Shown here piece after piece: positions 39,563 through 51,680 of a DNA stretch of 64,000 bases (the first letter of the stretch is position 1; every line of letters begins with the position of its first letter). Source of the stretch: Neoarius graeffei. Its lineage: Eukaryota; Chordata; Actinopteri; Siluriformes; Ariidae. The translations under genes were made by a program, and so were the position numbers. The notes beneath the pieces were generated by a model, which saw nothing but the letters and a program-made list of their open reading frames with translations, was not told the DNA's origin and searched no databases. The stretch is from assembly GCF_027579695.1 (NCBI RefSeq), contig NC_083596.1:52370900-52434899 (forward strand), written 5' to 3'.

Positions 39563-41117
39563 GACTTGGTGCTGTGCATGCAGAAGCGGAGTTACAGGGA
39601 GCTGGTGGAGCAGGACATCCAGCCAGCACGCTTCCACATTGCTTTTGGGCCGGTGATCGACGGTGACCTCATTCCTGACGACCCAGAAGTGCTCATGGAG
39701 CAGGGCGAGTTCCTTAACTATGACATCATGCTGGGTGTCAACCAAGGGGAGGGACTTCGCTTTGTAGAGGGAGTGGTTGAGCCAGAGGAGGGTGGGGTTT
39801 CTGGATCAGATTTTGACTTTGCTGTTTCAGACTTTGTGGACGGTCTCTATGGTTACCCAGAAGGCAAGGACACACTGCGTGAGACGATAAAGTTCATGTA
39901 CACAGACTGGGCGGATCGTGACAATCCTGAAACACGACGGAAAACGCTTGTCGCCATGTTTACGGATCACCAGTGGGTGGAGCCTGCAATGGTCACAGCT
40001 GATTTGCATGCACGTTATGGTTCTCCGACGTTCTTCTACGCATTTTATCACCACTGCCAGAGCCCGATGAAGCCAGCATGGGCTGACTCCGCCCATGGAG
40101 ATGAGATTCCTTACGTGTTCGGAATTCCACTTGTTGGACCCACCGAACTCTTCCCTTGCAATTTTTCTCGCAATGACATCATGCTGAGCGCCGTAGTCAT
40201 GACCTATTGGACCAACTTCGCCAAGACTGGGTAATTACACACTCACACAACAATAAACGCTTAATAATTCCTACAGCAGTGATGAGCAGCCTGCAGGTTT
40301 CAGGTTGGGTGTGATCGAGTAGCACGCTGTTACATCTCTGATTTTTCTCTATCTCTCTGTCTGTCACTCTTCCTTCAGAGACCCGAATAAACCCGTCCCT
40401 CAGGACACAAAGTTCATCCACACAAAAGCAAATCGGTTTGAGGAGGTGTCGTGGTCGAAGTACAGTCCTGAGGATCAGCTCTACCTGCACATCGGCCTCA
40501 AACCCCGGGTACGAGATCATTACCGTGCCACTAAAGTTGCTTTCTGGAAGCACCTGGTTCCTCACCTCTACAACTTAAATGACATGTTCCACTACACCTC
40601 CACCACCACCACACGGGCCCCACCCCCTCCTGCGCAGGCCACTCCTACAGGACCACGCCCCCCCAGACGCCCTGGCCCACTGGTCATCGCTAATCCTCGT
40701 GATTATTCCACTGAGCTCAGCGTCACCATCGCTGTTGGTGCATCGCTGCTTTTTCTCAATGTTCTGGCATTTGCCGCACTCTATTATCGCAAAGATAAAC
40801 GCAGTCGACAGGCCACACCTCCTCCACGTCAGCCGACACCCCCCCGTCACCAGGCTGCGCCTGTGTCCTGTGAGAAAGATGCAAGGTCATCCCCAAGGGA
40901 TTACACGCTCACGCTACGTCGCTCGCCAGACGACGTCCCGCTCATGTCACCCGACTCGGTTGCCATGACGCCCAACAGTCTGACCATGACTCCAGACTCT
41001 GTTTCCATGACACCCAGCTCGCTGATGGGGTTTCCCAGCATGCACCCCTACAACACCTTTACACATGGATACAACAACGCCGGCCTGCCCCACACACACT
41101 CCACAACCAGAGTATAA
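37298..41117 (+). CDS. nlgn3: neuroligin-3, seven coding exons
   Basis: Neuroligins are postsynaptic single-pass adhesion proteins that bind presynaptic neurexins. Exons 37298-37736, 37898-37933, 38653-38808, 39055-39240, 39336-39460, 39563-40230 and 40379-41117 join in phase to 2,349 nt (782 aa plus stop). A hydrophobic signal peptide ([15 protein letters not shown]) is followed by a cholinesterase-like domain (to about residue 610) in which [11 protein letters not shown] carries Gly where active esterases have the nucleophilic Ser, as in all neuroligins; then a Pro/Thr stalk, a transmembrane helix ([20 protein letters not shown]) and a tail ending HSTTRV, the PDZ ligand for PSD-95. NLGN3 rather than NLGN1/2/4 is indicated by [22 protein letters not shown] and [10 protein letters not shown]. 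It is slightly shorter than human NLGN3 (848 aa), mainly in the stalk. Fish have two nlgn3 copies; I cannot say which this is. Confidence 0.96.
37744..37797. repeat. (CA)n in nlgn3 intron 1
   Basis: About 54 bp of perfect CA repeat beginning 8 bp after the end of exon 1. Further simple repeats lie in later introns: (TC)n at 38118-38163 with CA after it, CA at 38819-38839, TC at 39316-39330 and GT at 39530-39560. Confidence 0.95.
37898..37933 (+). CDS. nlgn3: nlgn3 micro-exon 2
   Basis: 36 bp between TCTGCAG and GTACTT. It codes [12 protein letters not shown], the acidic loop present at the alternatively spliced site A of neuroligins (human NLGN3 has GAKKQGEDLAD there). Phase 1 on both sides means the exon can be skipped without changing frame. 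Confidence 0.85.
38223..38594 (+). mobile_element. family A SINE in nlgn3 intron 2
   Basis: Near-complete copy in the same orientation as the gene, from GGCGCAGCACGGTGGTGTAG to AGATAATGAGATG, about 60 bp upstream of the exon 3 acceptor. Confidence 0.92.
38653..38808 (+). CDS. nlgn3: nlgn3 exon 3
   Basis: Codes [18 protein letters not shown] to NYRIGVLG, the oxyanion-hole region of the esterase fold. The acceptor is TTTATTTAG after a TTTG repeat; the donor is GTACGT. Confidence 0.93.
39055..39240 (+). CDS. nlgn3: nlgn3 exon 4
   Basis: Codes [18 protein letters not shown] and [16 protein letters not shown], with Gly replacing the esterase catalytic Ser. Ends at CAGAAG before GTAAAT. Confidence 0.94.
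39336..39460 (+). CDS. nlgn3: nlgn3 exon 5
   Basis: Codes [20 protein letters not shown] to CNVLDTH. The acceptor follows a (TC)n tract; the donor is GTACGC. Confidence 0.92.
39563..40230 (+). CDS. nlgn3: nlgn3 exon 6
   Basis: Codes [18 protein letters not shown] through [32 protein letters not shown] and [13 protein letters not shown]. The acceptor AG is preceded by a (GT)n run instead of a pyrimidine tract. Confidence 0.94.
40379..41117 (+). CDS. nlgn3: nlgn3 exon 7 (last) with stop codon
   Basis: Codes the end of the esterase-like domain ([15 protein letters not shown]), the Pro-rich stalk, the transmembrane helix and the cytoplasmic tail, ending HSTTRV-TAA. The tail has extra tandem [14 protein letters not shown]-type repeats compared with human NLGN3. 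Confidence 0.95.
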
Positions 41118-42150
41118 CAACATACGCTAGAACTGGTTCAAACCCATTTCAACAACTAAACACACACACACACACACACACACCTGTTTATGGTTTAACC
41201 AGTTCAAACCACCTCGGTACAAATCCATCTAAAATGGTGAAAAATAAAATGTACAAAATAACTTAAGTGCCAAGATGGAGGATAAACACATCACTGAACC
41301 ATGACATCAGCGTAGATTAGCTGTAGAAATGCTTTTTACATCATACAGTATCACTTATTTATCGTGTATTCACACTCAGTGTGGCGCAGGGTATACACAC
41401 AATATCTTATGGAATGTTTTTGTCTACATTTTATACATATTTACAATTATTCTAATTATGCTAAGCTACTTAATTAGTTATAGCTATCTAAAAACACAAA
41501 TTTTCTACCAATGTTGTTAACAAAGCTAGCTAGCACTGTTATTGACCTGTTCTTTAGATGTCATTTTTGGTCTTGGCGATGCTTATTATTTTGACTGCGA
41601 GAGTTAGCAGTGGGTTTGGGAGCACGCCCCCTGTAGATTATTGTGTTGTTAAAACCAGTAAACATTTCTGTTCACATGCTTTACATTATATTTACAATTA
41701 TTCTTGTTAAACTGCACTTGTTATGCTTTCCTAAAGCATTTTCTGAGTAAAGCTGCAGACACAGTGAGCTAAGTAACCTTTATTTTCTTACATTGACATA
41801 TTTTTTCATTGTTTTCCAATACATTTGGCTTCAAATGGTCCTCAGTGAATCTCTGCAAATTAGCAGTAATACCAGGAGTGCGCCCCCTGCAGGTTCTATA
41901 CTTCAAACTGCCAGAATAAACCCAGAGTGTGACCCGACATCCACCAACAAGACCCAACACCTCGCTGGCTTGTTCTACGTGTGTGTGTGAAAACGTTTCA
42001 TAATATTTAGTTTGTGTAACTTGGCAGTTCTTTTCCTGAACTTTAAATACACAGCCGACAGAGCACTGCTGTTTGGTGTTGAATGGTGGGTGTTTGGAGA
42101 AGGTTGCGTTTTGTCAGACCTTTATTGCTGAAGCCAGTTATCTTCACTGA
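41118..42150 (+). other. probable nlgn3 3' untranslated region and flank
   Basis: AATAAA at 41243-41248 is a possible early poly(A) signal, 126 bp after the stop. A CA tract lies at 41161-41182. AT-rich sequence follows with no gene visible. Confidence 0.45.
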
Positions 42151-42674
42151 GGCTACGTTCACATTACCAGGCTGAGGTGACTCCAGTATAAATTTTGCCT
42201 GAATGTGATACAGATTTACTGCAGTTCATTGAGTTTGTGCCTGCAGTCTGCACAATGAAAATAAAGTTTAATCTAATCTAATCTAATCTAATCTAATCTA
42301 ATCTAATCTAATCTAATCTAATCTAATCTAATCTAATCTAATCTAATCTAATTGTTTAGGGCTGTGTGGACACAGAAATCTGATCTTTTCATATGTGGTC
42401 CTAAATCAGATATGCATTTGATTCCTGGCTATGAGACATGAATGAGAATGGTCAGATTGGATTTCATGAGGCTTTTTGCTTTGTTCATGCACTGAACGCC
42501 GTCTTCATCAACAGCACTGGCAGTGCAGCCAAACAACAATGGATGAGAGCTACAATAGCTGTGAAAACAGTAAACACTAGCCATCTAGATTTTTTTGCCT
42601 TCTTGACTTGATCATGTACAGCTAACAAATTGTTATTATCGTAACAATTTACCAGCTTAGCATCAATAAAGAAA

Positions 42675-42759
<85 letters not shown>

Positions 42760-42945
42760 ATTTGCCATCCTCCAGAGCAAAATGGAATACATACATTAGC
42801 TACTAGCGCATCCATTCAGTTACTTTTAAGACCATGAGTCATCTCACAAATATGACCATGAAAGTGAACTTTCGAGATAGGCAAATCCGATCTGAGAAAA
42901 AATCAGAACTGAACAATGAGACTTGTAATGTGAACATAACCTTAA
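42151..42945. mobile_element. MITE with inverted ends and internal microsatellites
   Basis: The left end GGCTACGTTCACATTAC and the right end GTAATGTGAACATAACC are inverted repeats of each other with one or two changes, in the style of Harbinger-derived fish MITEs. The inside contains (AATCT)n at about 42270-42350 and (ATCT)n at about 42676-42758. The flanking triplets (TGA/TTA) do not match perfectly. Confidence 0.6.
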
Positions 42946-42970
42946 AAACAGGACACATCTATTTCTTGGT

Positions 42971-44672
42971 GCTTTAATGGAGAATGTTGGTGTTTTAATG
43001 GAGAATGTTGGTGATTTAATGGAGAATGTTGATGTGAGATGGACAGTGTTAATGTTTTAATGGAGAAGGTTTGGGTTGTAATGAAAAATTGTTGGTGTGC
43101 GATGGAGAATATTGGTGTTTTAATGGAGAATGTGGCCCTGTGATGACCTGGCGACTTGTCCAGGGTGTACCCTGCCTTTCGCCCGTAGTCAGCTGGGATA
43201 GGCTCCAGCTTGCCTGCGACCCTGTAGAACAGGATAAAGCAGCTAGACATAATAAGATGAGATGAGATGAGATGAGATGGAGAATGTTGATGTTTTAATG
43301 GAGGACGTTGATGTTTTAACTGATAATTTTGGTGTTTTCATGGAGAATGTTGGTGTTTTAATGGAGAATGTTGGTGTGAGATGGTGAATGCTGATGTTTT
43401 AATGGACAATGTTGGTGTGTGATGGAGAATGTTTTGGTTTTAATGGACCATTGTTGGTGGTTGATGGAGAATGTTGGTATTTTAATGGAGAATGTTGGTG
43501 TGCAATGGAAAATGTTGGTGCTTTATTGGAAAATGTTGGTGTTTTCATGGAGAATGTTGATGTTTCATGGAGAACATTGGTGTGTGATAGAGAATGTTGG
43601 TGTTTTAATGGAGATTGTTGCTGTTTTAATGGAGAATGTTGGTGTGTAATGGAGAATGTTGGTGTTTTAATGGAGAATGTTGGTGTTTTAATGGAGAATG
43701 TTGGTGTGAGACAGAGAACATTGGTGTTTGGTGGAGAATGTTGATATTTTAATGGAGAATGTTCAGGTTTTAATGGAAAATTGTTGGTGTGTGATGGAGA
43801 ATATTGGTGATTTAATGGAGAATGTTGATGTTTTAATGGAGAATGTTGATGTTTTAATGGAGAGCATTGGTGTTTGATGGAGAACTTTGGTGTTTGATGG
43901 AGAATGTTGATGTTTTAATGAAGAATGTTTGGGTTTTAATGAAAAATTGTTGGTGTGTGATGGAGATGATTGGTGTTTCATGGAGAATGTTGGTATTTTA
44001 ACGGAGAATGTTGATGCTTGATGGAGAACATTGGTGTTTGGTGGAGAATGCTGATGTTTTAATGGAGAATGTTGGTGTTTTAACAGAGAATGTTTGGGTT
44101 TTAATAGAAAATTATTGCTTGGTGATGGAGAATGTGGTGTTTTAATGGAGAACATTGGTGTTTGATGGAGAATGTTGGTGTTTCAACTGAGGATGTTGAT
44201 GTTTGATGGAGAACACTGGTGTGTGATGGAGAATGTTGGTGTTTCATGGAAAATGTTTGGTGTTTTAATGGAAATTGTTGGTGTGAGATGGAGAACGTTG
44301 GTGCTTTAATGGAGAAAATTTGGGTTTTAATGGACAATTCAATGTTGATGTTTGATGGAGAACATTGGTGTGTGATGGAGAATATTGGTACTTCAATGGA
44401 GAATGTTGGTGTGTGATGGAGAATGTTTGTGTTTTAATGGAGAATGTTTGTGTTTTAATGTAGAATATTGGTGTGTGATGCTGAATATTGATGTTTTAAT
44501 GGAAAATGTTGGTGTGTGATGGAGAATGTTGGTGCTTTAATGGAGAATGTTGATGCTTCAATGAAGAATGTTGATGTTTTAACGGAGAATGTTGATGTTT
44601 GATGGAGAATGTTGGTGTTTCATGGAGAATGTTGGTGTTTTAATGGAGAATGTTGGTGTGGGATGGAGAAAG
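42971..44672. repeat. 21-bp minisatellite, first block
   Basis: Degenerate tandem copies of TTTAATGGAGAATGTTGGTGT and variants such as TTGATGGAGAACATTGGTGTG. The unit is 21 bp with 20-24-bp variants. Because 21 is a multiple of 3, long open frames appear on both strands (heptads like KHQHSPL on the minus strand); these are not genes. A partial SINE interrupts it at about 43134-43278. Confidence 0.95.
43134..43278 (+). mobile_element. partial family A SINE inside the minisatellite
   Basis: The 3' part from GCCCTGTGATGACCTGGCG, ending in a repeated GATGA tail that merges into the tandem array. Confidence 0.85.
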
Positions 44673-46528
44673 TCAGGGCTTAATTTGAGCCGGAACATGA
44701 TGGAACAAGATCCGTAACCTCCGTCGTCGGATCCGGCAGCTATTTTCATTTCATTCGGTGTTCCGGCAGCTATTTAAATGGATCAGATCACCTCCGTGAC
44801 CATTACAAAGGGAAAAAAAATCAAACAATAAATTAAATAAATAAGTAAATAAAAATTTGCTTAGTGTTCGGTTTTGATTATGATATCTGTTGTTGATTTC
44901 TCTCCTATGACATCCACAAAACCTATGCGAAAGGGGAAGGGGGGGGACATGGGGTGTATACTTCCGCTCAATAGAACACTGCGTTTTTTTTGTAGCTGTT
45001 AGCTTGCGCTGTGGAAAAAATGGCAAAAAACAAGAAAGCTTACTAAAATTTTTCAAAGTCCCAGGACAGCCGGATCCTAAACGACCTAAAATGGACGACG
45101 TTGGACTCAGTGACACTGCACCAGCACCTTCTGCAAGTGTACCAGACTCCAACTTGTTTTGTAAACCCTTTATTTCTTAACTATTACTTGAATTGATTGC
45201 ACTTATGTTTGCTGGCACTGCTTTTAAACTTGAAATATGCTTGAAATCCTAGGCTATGCTTTTAAATACCCTGCTTAAATCCTTAAAATGAGTCATTTAA
45301 CTCATGTCTTGTGTGATCTGATCTCCAATGGTGAAATAAACCAGTTGTGATATGAGTACAGTCTGTTATTTTAGAAGATAAATTTAATATATAATTTAAT
45401 ATATAGCCTAATAAAAAATAATATTTTATAACATAATATCACGACATATTACTGTCTGTAACTGCTCGTCACTAAAGCGTTTTCTAAGATCATAATGTCT
45501 TATATTATTTTTATTTTTTTATTTTTTGCCAAGCGGGGCCACTGCCGGGTCGGTCGACACGTAGTAGGTCTATTGTTCAAATGCGTTCTACGGTCTATGG
45601 GGCTGCGTTGTGGGTGCAAGTGCCAGGACCGTTTTATTTATTTACTTTCTATATAATCTCAGTCAGATACACAAGCAAGATTAAGTCTTTACTCTGCTGT
45701 GTTTTATTATGGCCATCAATATATTGTAACCTGTGTTTGATTTGTTAATTGTTGATCCAGTTGTTGCCTTAACGCAGGGGTCTGCAATGGCTCGGGAGCC
45801 AGATGTGGCTCTTTTGGTGACTGCATCTGGCTCGCAGATTAATCAGCTCACATTGAGATCAAGAAGTACACCTCCATTTAATGAAAAAGTCAGTTAGCTG
45901 TCCGCAAAGCAAAGCCTTTTGACAAAGAACATGGCGAAAAGGGAAAAAAGGTGACTGGTAGGCTACCGTACATTTCAACAGGAATGGACAGAGAAATTCG
46001 CCTTTGTGGGGTGAGAGGGTTCTGCTTTGTGTCCAATAGGCCTATACAATGACAAGATTGCATCGATGAAACAATGAAATAAAGTGGCACTTCGAAACAC
46101 GCCAAGCTACGTTTGCGTCAAAATATTCAGCGGGGGACAGGAGGAAGACGGCATGTCAAGAGCCTCTTCATTATGAAAAAGAATATATTACACTCAAATT
46201 GTTGGTCATACGTAAAAATGCATTTTAGTTGTATTCAGCGTCACTTTGTATATATGGCTCTCACAAAAATGTATTTGAAAATATGTGGCTTTCATGGCTC
46301 TCTCAGCCAAAAGTTTCCCGACCCCTGCCTTAACGTATGTGTGGAGAGCGAGAGTGAACTTGAGTGCCTGTTTGGAGAACATTCTGAGCGTTGTCCATTG
46401 TTGTCCAGGATTTGATAACTGGTGCTGTTGCAATACATGTCATGCAATAGGTGTGTGTGCGTAAAGTTATAGTAAACCGCCCCCCGTCTTTTTTTTTTTT
46501 TGAGTCACCGGACCCACCCATGTAATTG
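44673..46528. mobile_element. transposon-derived insertion splitting the minisatellite
   Basis: Unique sequence begins at CAGGGCTTAATTTGAGCCGG and ends near GACCCACCCATGTAATTG. On the plus strand near 45020-45140 a degenerate frame reads LLKFFKVPGQPDPKRPK, resembling the N-terminus of some hAT transposases. I could not match the two ends, so the exact limits and family are open. A second hAT lies within. Confidence 0.5.
45775..46327. mobile_element. 553-bp non-autonomous hAT
   Basis: Termini CAGGGGTCTGCAATGGCTC and CCCGACCCCTG are inverted repeats with GTGGCTC motifs inside both ends. The 8-bp duplication CCTTAACG flanks it exactly (45767-45774 and 46328-46335). Confidence 0.93.
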
Positions 46529-49240
46529 TACAATGGAGAATGTTGGTGTTTTAATGGAGAATGTTGATTTTTTAACAGAGAATGCTGGTGTTTTAATGGA
46601 GAATGTTTGGATTTTAATGGGCAATTTTGGTGGGTGATGGAGAAAAGGGGTGAGTGATGGAGAATGTTGGTGTTTTAACTGAGAATTCTGGAGTTTTAAT
46701 GGAGAATGTTGATATTTTAATGGAGAATGTTGGTGTTTCATGGAGAATGTTGGTGTTTTAAAGGAGCATGTTGATGTTTGATGGAGAACATTGGTGTTTT
46801 AATGTAGAATATTGGTGTGTGATAGTGAATATTGGTGTTTTAATGGTAAATGTTGGTGCTTTAATGAAGAATGTTGGTGTTTTAACAGATAATGTTGGTG
46901 TTTGATGGAGAATGTTGATGTTTTAATGGAGAATGTTGGTGTTTGATGGAGAATGTTGGTGTTTGATGGAGATTGTTGGTGTTTAATGGAGAATGTTGGT
47001 ATTTAATGGAGAATGTTGGTGTGTGATGGAGAATGTTGGTGTTTTAATGGAGAATGTTGGTGTTTGATGGAGAATATTGGTGTGTGTTGGAGAATGTTGG
47101 TGTTTTAATGGAGAATGTTGGCGTTTCATGGAGAATGTTGGTGTTTTAATGGAGAATGTTGATGTTTGATGGAGAATATTGGTTTGTGATGGAGCTTGTT
47201 GGTGTTTTAACAGAGAATGTTGGTGTTTCATGGAGAATGTTGGTGTTTTAAAGGAGAATGTTGATGTTTGATGGAGAATATTGGTGTGTGATGGAGAATG
47301 TTGGTGTTTTAATGGAGAATGTTGATGTTTGATGGAGAACATTGGTGTGTGATGGTGAATGGTGGTGTTTCAACTAAGAATGTTGATGTTTGATGGAGAA
47401 CATTGCTGTGTGATGGAGAATGTTGGTGTTTTAACCGAGAATTTTGGTGTTTTAATGGAGAATGTTGATGTTTAATGGAGAACATTGGTGTGTGATGGAT
47501 AATGTTGGTGTTTAATGGAGAATGTTGATGTTTGATGGAGAATAATGGTGTGTGTTGGAGAATGTTGGTGTTTTAACTGAGAATTTTGGTGTGTAATGGA
47601 GAATGTTGATGTTTGATGGAGAACATCGCTGTGTGATGGAGAATGTTGGTGTTTTAACCGGGAATTTTGGTGTTTTAATGGAGAATGTTGATGTTTGATG
47701 GAGAACATTGGTGTGTGATGGAGAATGGTGGTATTTTAATGGAGAATGTTGATGTTTGATGGAGAACATTGGTGTGTGATAGTGAATGTTGGTGTTTTAA
47801 CCGAGAATTTTGGTGTTTTAATGGAGAATGTTGATGTTTAATGGAGAACATTGGTGTGTGATGGATAATGTTGGTGTTTAATGGAGAATGTTGATGTTTG
47901 ATGGAGAACATTGCTGTGTGATGGAGAATGTTGGTGTTTTAACCGAGAATTTTGGTGTTTTAATGGAGAATGTTGATGTTTAATGGAGAACATTGGTGTG
48001 TGATGGATAATGTTGGTGTTTAATGGAGAATGTTGATGTTTGATGGAGAATAATGGTGTGTGTTGGAGAATGTTGGTGTTTTAACTGAGAATTTTGGTGT
48101 GTAATGGAGAATGTTGATGTTTGATGGAGAACATCGCTGTGTGATGGAGAATGTTGGTGTTTTAACCGGGAATTTTGGTGTTTTAATGGAGAATGTTGAT
48201 GTTTGATGGAGAACATTGGTGTGTGATGGAGAATGGTGGTATTTTAATGGAGAATGTTGATATTTGATGGAGAACATTGGTGTGTGATGGTGAATGGTGG
48301 TGTTTCAACTAAGAATGTTGATGTTTGATGGAGAACATTGCTGTGTGATGGAGAATGTTGGTGTTTTAACCGAGAATTTTGGTGTTTTAATGGAGAATGT
48401 TGATGTTTAATGGAGAACATTGGTGTGTGATGGAGAATGTTGGTGTTTTTAATGGAGAATGTTGATGTTTGATGGAGAACACTGGTGTGTGATGGAGAAT
48501 GTTGATGTTTTAATGGAGAATGTTGGTGTTTGATGGAGAATAATGGTGTGTGTTGGAGAATGTTGGTGTTTTAACTGAGAATTTTGGTGTGTAATGGAGA
48601 ATGTTGATGTTTTAGTTGAGAATATTGGTGTATGTTGGAGAATGTTGGTGTTTTAATAGTGAATGTTGGTGTTTCATGGAGAATGTTGGTGTTTTAAAGG
48701 AGAATGTTGATGTTTGATGGAGAATATTCATGTGTGATGGAGAATGTTGGTGTTTTAATAGAGAATGTTGGTGTTTCATGGAGAATGTTGGTGTTTTAAA
48801 GGAGAATGTTGTTTGATGGAGAACACTGGTGTGTGACTGAGAATGTTGATGTGTGATGGAGAATGTTGGTGTTTTAACCAAGAATTTTGGTGTGTAAAGG
48901 AGAATGTTGTTTGTTTTAATGGAGAATGTTGGTGTTTCATGGAGAATGTTGGTGTTTTAAAGGAGAATGTTGATGTTTGATGGAGAACATTGGTGTTTCA
49001 ACTGAGAATGTTGATGTTTGATGGAGAACATTGATGTGTGATGGAGAATGTTAGTGTTTTAACTGAGAATTTTGTTGTGTTAATGGAGAATGTTGATGTT
49101 TGATGGAGAACATTGATGTGTGATGGAGAATGTTGGTGTTTTAACCGATAATTTTGGTGTGTTAATGGAGAATGTTCATGTTTAGTGGAGAATGTTCGTG
49201 TTAAATGGAGAATGTCAGTGTTTGGTGGAGGCTGATGGTG
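46529..49240. repeat. 21-bp minisatellite, second block with higher-order duplication
   Basis: Same unit as the first block, about 2.7 kb. Segments 47472-47769 and 47980-48277 are almost identical over 300 bp at an offset of 508 bp, so groups of units were duplicated together. Two unit flavours alternate: TTTTAATGGAGAATGTTGGTG and TTGATGGAGAACATTGGTGTG. Confidence 0.95.
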
Positions 49241-49633
49241 TTTCGTGGTGGCTGTGGGATTGGTGAGCTCTGGGTTTAACATGCAAAGGGAAGCAGGCAG
49301 GGCTTTGTTCCACCAATGTCCATACCCAATAATCTAAATTATATAACATAAACATATAGTTTCTGACTGATTAATCCAGTTCAGAACATGGAACACATGC
49401 TAATACACACAATCACACTTTCACATGCAAACACACTCATTTTTGAATGTAAATGACTAAGAGCTCTTGAATTGTGCTGTGAAGTTCTGACTGGTTTAGT
49501 GGAAGATGAGGGGCAGAGTTAGCGCTCATAGCTTTAATTATAATCTCATGCATAATTATTTATTCATTACTGCATATTTTATATGCTTTAGATCAAGTAG
49601 ATCAAGGTGATTTTTGTACTTATTTAAACACAA

Positions 49634-49682
<49 letters not shown>

Positions 49683-49855
49683 TTTCTGGCTTTCACTCTG
49701 GCTTCGTCTGTGAACCTTCTGCAGTGCCTCATGTGGACTATAGGAGCCGCTCAGCAATCAAATTCTTCATTTTATAGACAATCAAAAAGGAAAAAGACAA
49801 AAAAAAAAAAAAAACAGAACCGGAAGCTGCCAAAACTCTCCAGTCCACCGAGACT

Positions 49856-49900
<45 letters not shown>

Positions 49901-50415
49901 TGTGTTATAGGAGTAATAATTCTGTGTGTACATTATTAGCGAAGAAGTTTCTGTTGGTTTTATTTCTCTATTTTCAAAACTAATGTTCAAAACTTTTTTC
50001 TTCATATATCAGTTCATGCTGTAAAGTAATAGACTTTAGGGATTTTCTTTTTATTTATTTTAAATTATTATTCAGCAGTTTAGATAAAATTTCACAGTAG
50101 TGTGTGTGTGTGTGATGTCCATCGACACTGGTTTACACATTTTCATGGTGTTTCAAGTCTGAACTTGCATTACAGAAAGCATGCTAACAGTTTGTGTCAT
50201 TAAAAACTGGTAAACTGACAAACCACCATTACAACCAGGTGCATCACCCATTACTGAGCATTACAGCGGAGTCACTAAACACCAACTAGCATCTTAGGAA
50301 ACAGGCGAAGGAGTGAACTACTTTCAACACACCACAGGTTCAAGGCAATAAAATGAGACATGAGCTAATCCATTAAAGTTATTCATGCAGTGTTCAATTA
50401 CTTGCTAGCATTCCA

Positions 50416-50480
<65 letters not shown>

Positions 50481-50764
50481 CTCGCTCCAGCATTTCTAAG
50501 TCATTGTGTCTTTTGAAATGTCTTCATGATCCAGACTGATAAATTCTCCTTTATTCTGTTCATGTTTTAATCTGAAATGTTCCTGATTTGGTTGATGTGA
50601 GAAATCGTCCTTTCGCTCTGTTTAAAATGTTTCAGATGTTGAAGATATTTAACGAGTTCCCTGTCATAGGCTTTGTGTTTTACAGGATGACATGGCTTTG
50701 AAAATTTTTCCAGAAGAAACATTAAAGTGTGAATGTATAATCATTATAGGGCTTCTATAGCAGT

Positions 50765-50815
<51 letters not shown>

Positions 50816-51408
50816 CACACAACCCAAAACTGATTTTATTTCATCTGTTTTATTTCTCTCGTGCTCATTCTGGACCCTGCCCTCTTGTGGTTCTCTGAAC
50901 TCTCACTCCGTCTCCAAACAGACGAGTAAATCAGTGAATATTAAATCTGCTTTTCTCTCCAACGTGATTTTGGCTCCGCCCCCTGTGGAGGAGATGTTGG
51001 AGATGACAGTTTGCAGCTTTAGCTTGACGGATATTGTGATGATTCCTCACAGGGCTGAACTCAGCTGTGTGTCTGTGTTGAATAAGGGATTGTTCATGAA
51101 TCAGGATCGACTGTGTGTGATTAGTGTGTGATTACTGATGAAATAAAAACACTTCTGTGTCGTGCACTCACACTCTGCCTCTCTGCTATCTGTACATTAT
51201 GGTTTTAATGGAATAAGCTATGCTTGCAATGACATCATCAAACCACGCCGCTAGTTAGCCCGGACTAACGTCACTAATGTCCGTTTTTCTTTCTAAGCAA
51301 TGGACATGAATGTTGTGCCAAATTTCTACATGACTTTCTCTCTGAACCAGCAGAATGATTGTCTCTCTGTGTGACTGTAAATACTGAACGCCTTTTTAAA
51401 CAGTGTAC

Positions 51409-51454
<46 letters not shown>

Positions 51455-51645
51455 ATACTCTGTCCACACGCCGATCCTCAGATTTGCAGTAAATATTCAG
51501 TTTGCTTACAGCTGCTGTGTTAGTCTGGTTCTTTCTCTGTGTGGGTGTGTTATTTTAAAACATGAATTTTTGAGATGCAAGAACATTACAGTGTTTACTA
51601 CAAAAAAACAATACACTAGTGCTATTGTTTGTCATTGTGTGTCTT

Positions 51646-51680
<35 letters not shown>

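Noticed and set aside
42942-49282. Many 60-130-residue open frames rich in KHQHSPL, FSIKTPT or MENVGVL
   Set aside because: They are by-products of a 21-bp tandem repeat whose unit is a multiple of three; frames shift wherever the unit length varies and there is no gene structure.
33572-49900. CRISPR-like regular repeats
   Set aside because: The repeats are head-to-tail micro- and minisatellites without unique spacers, in a eukaryotic setting.
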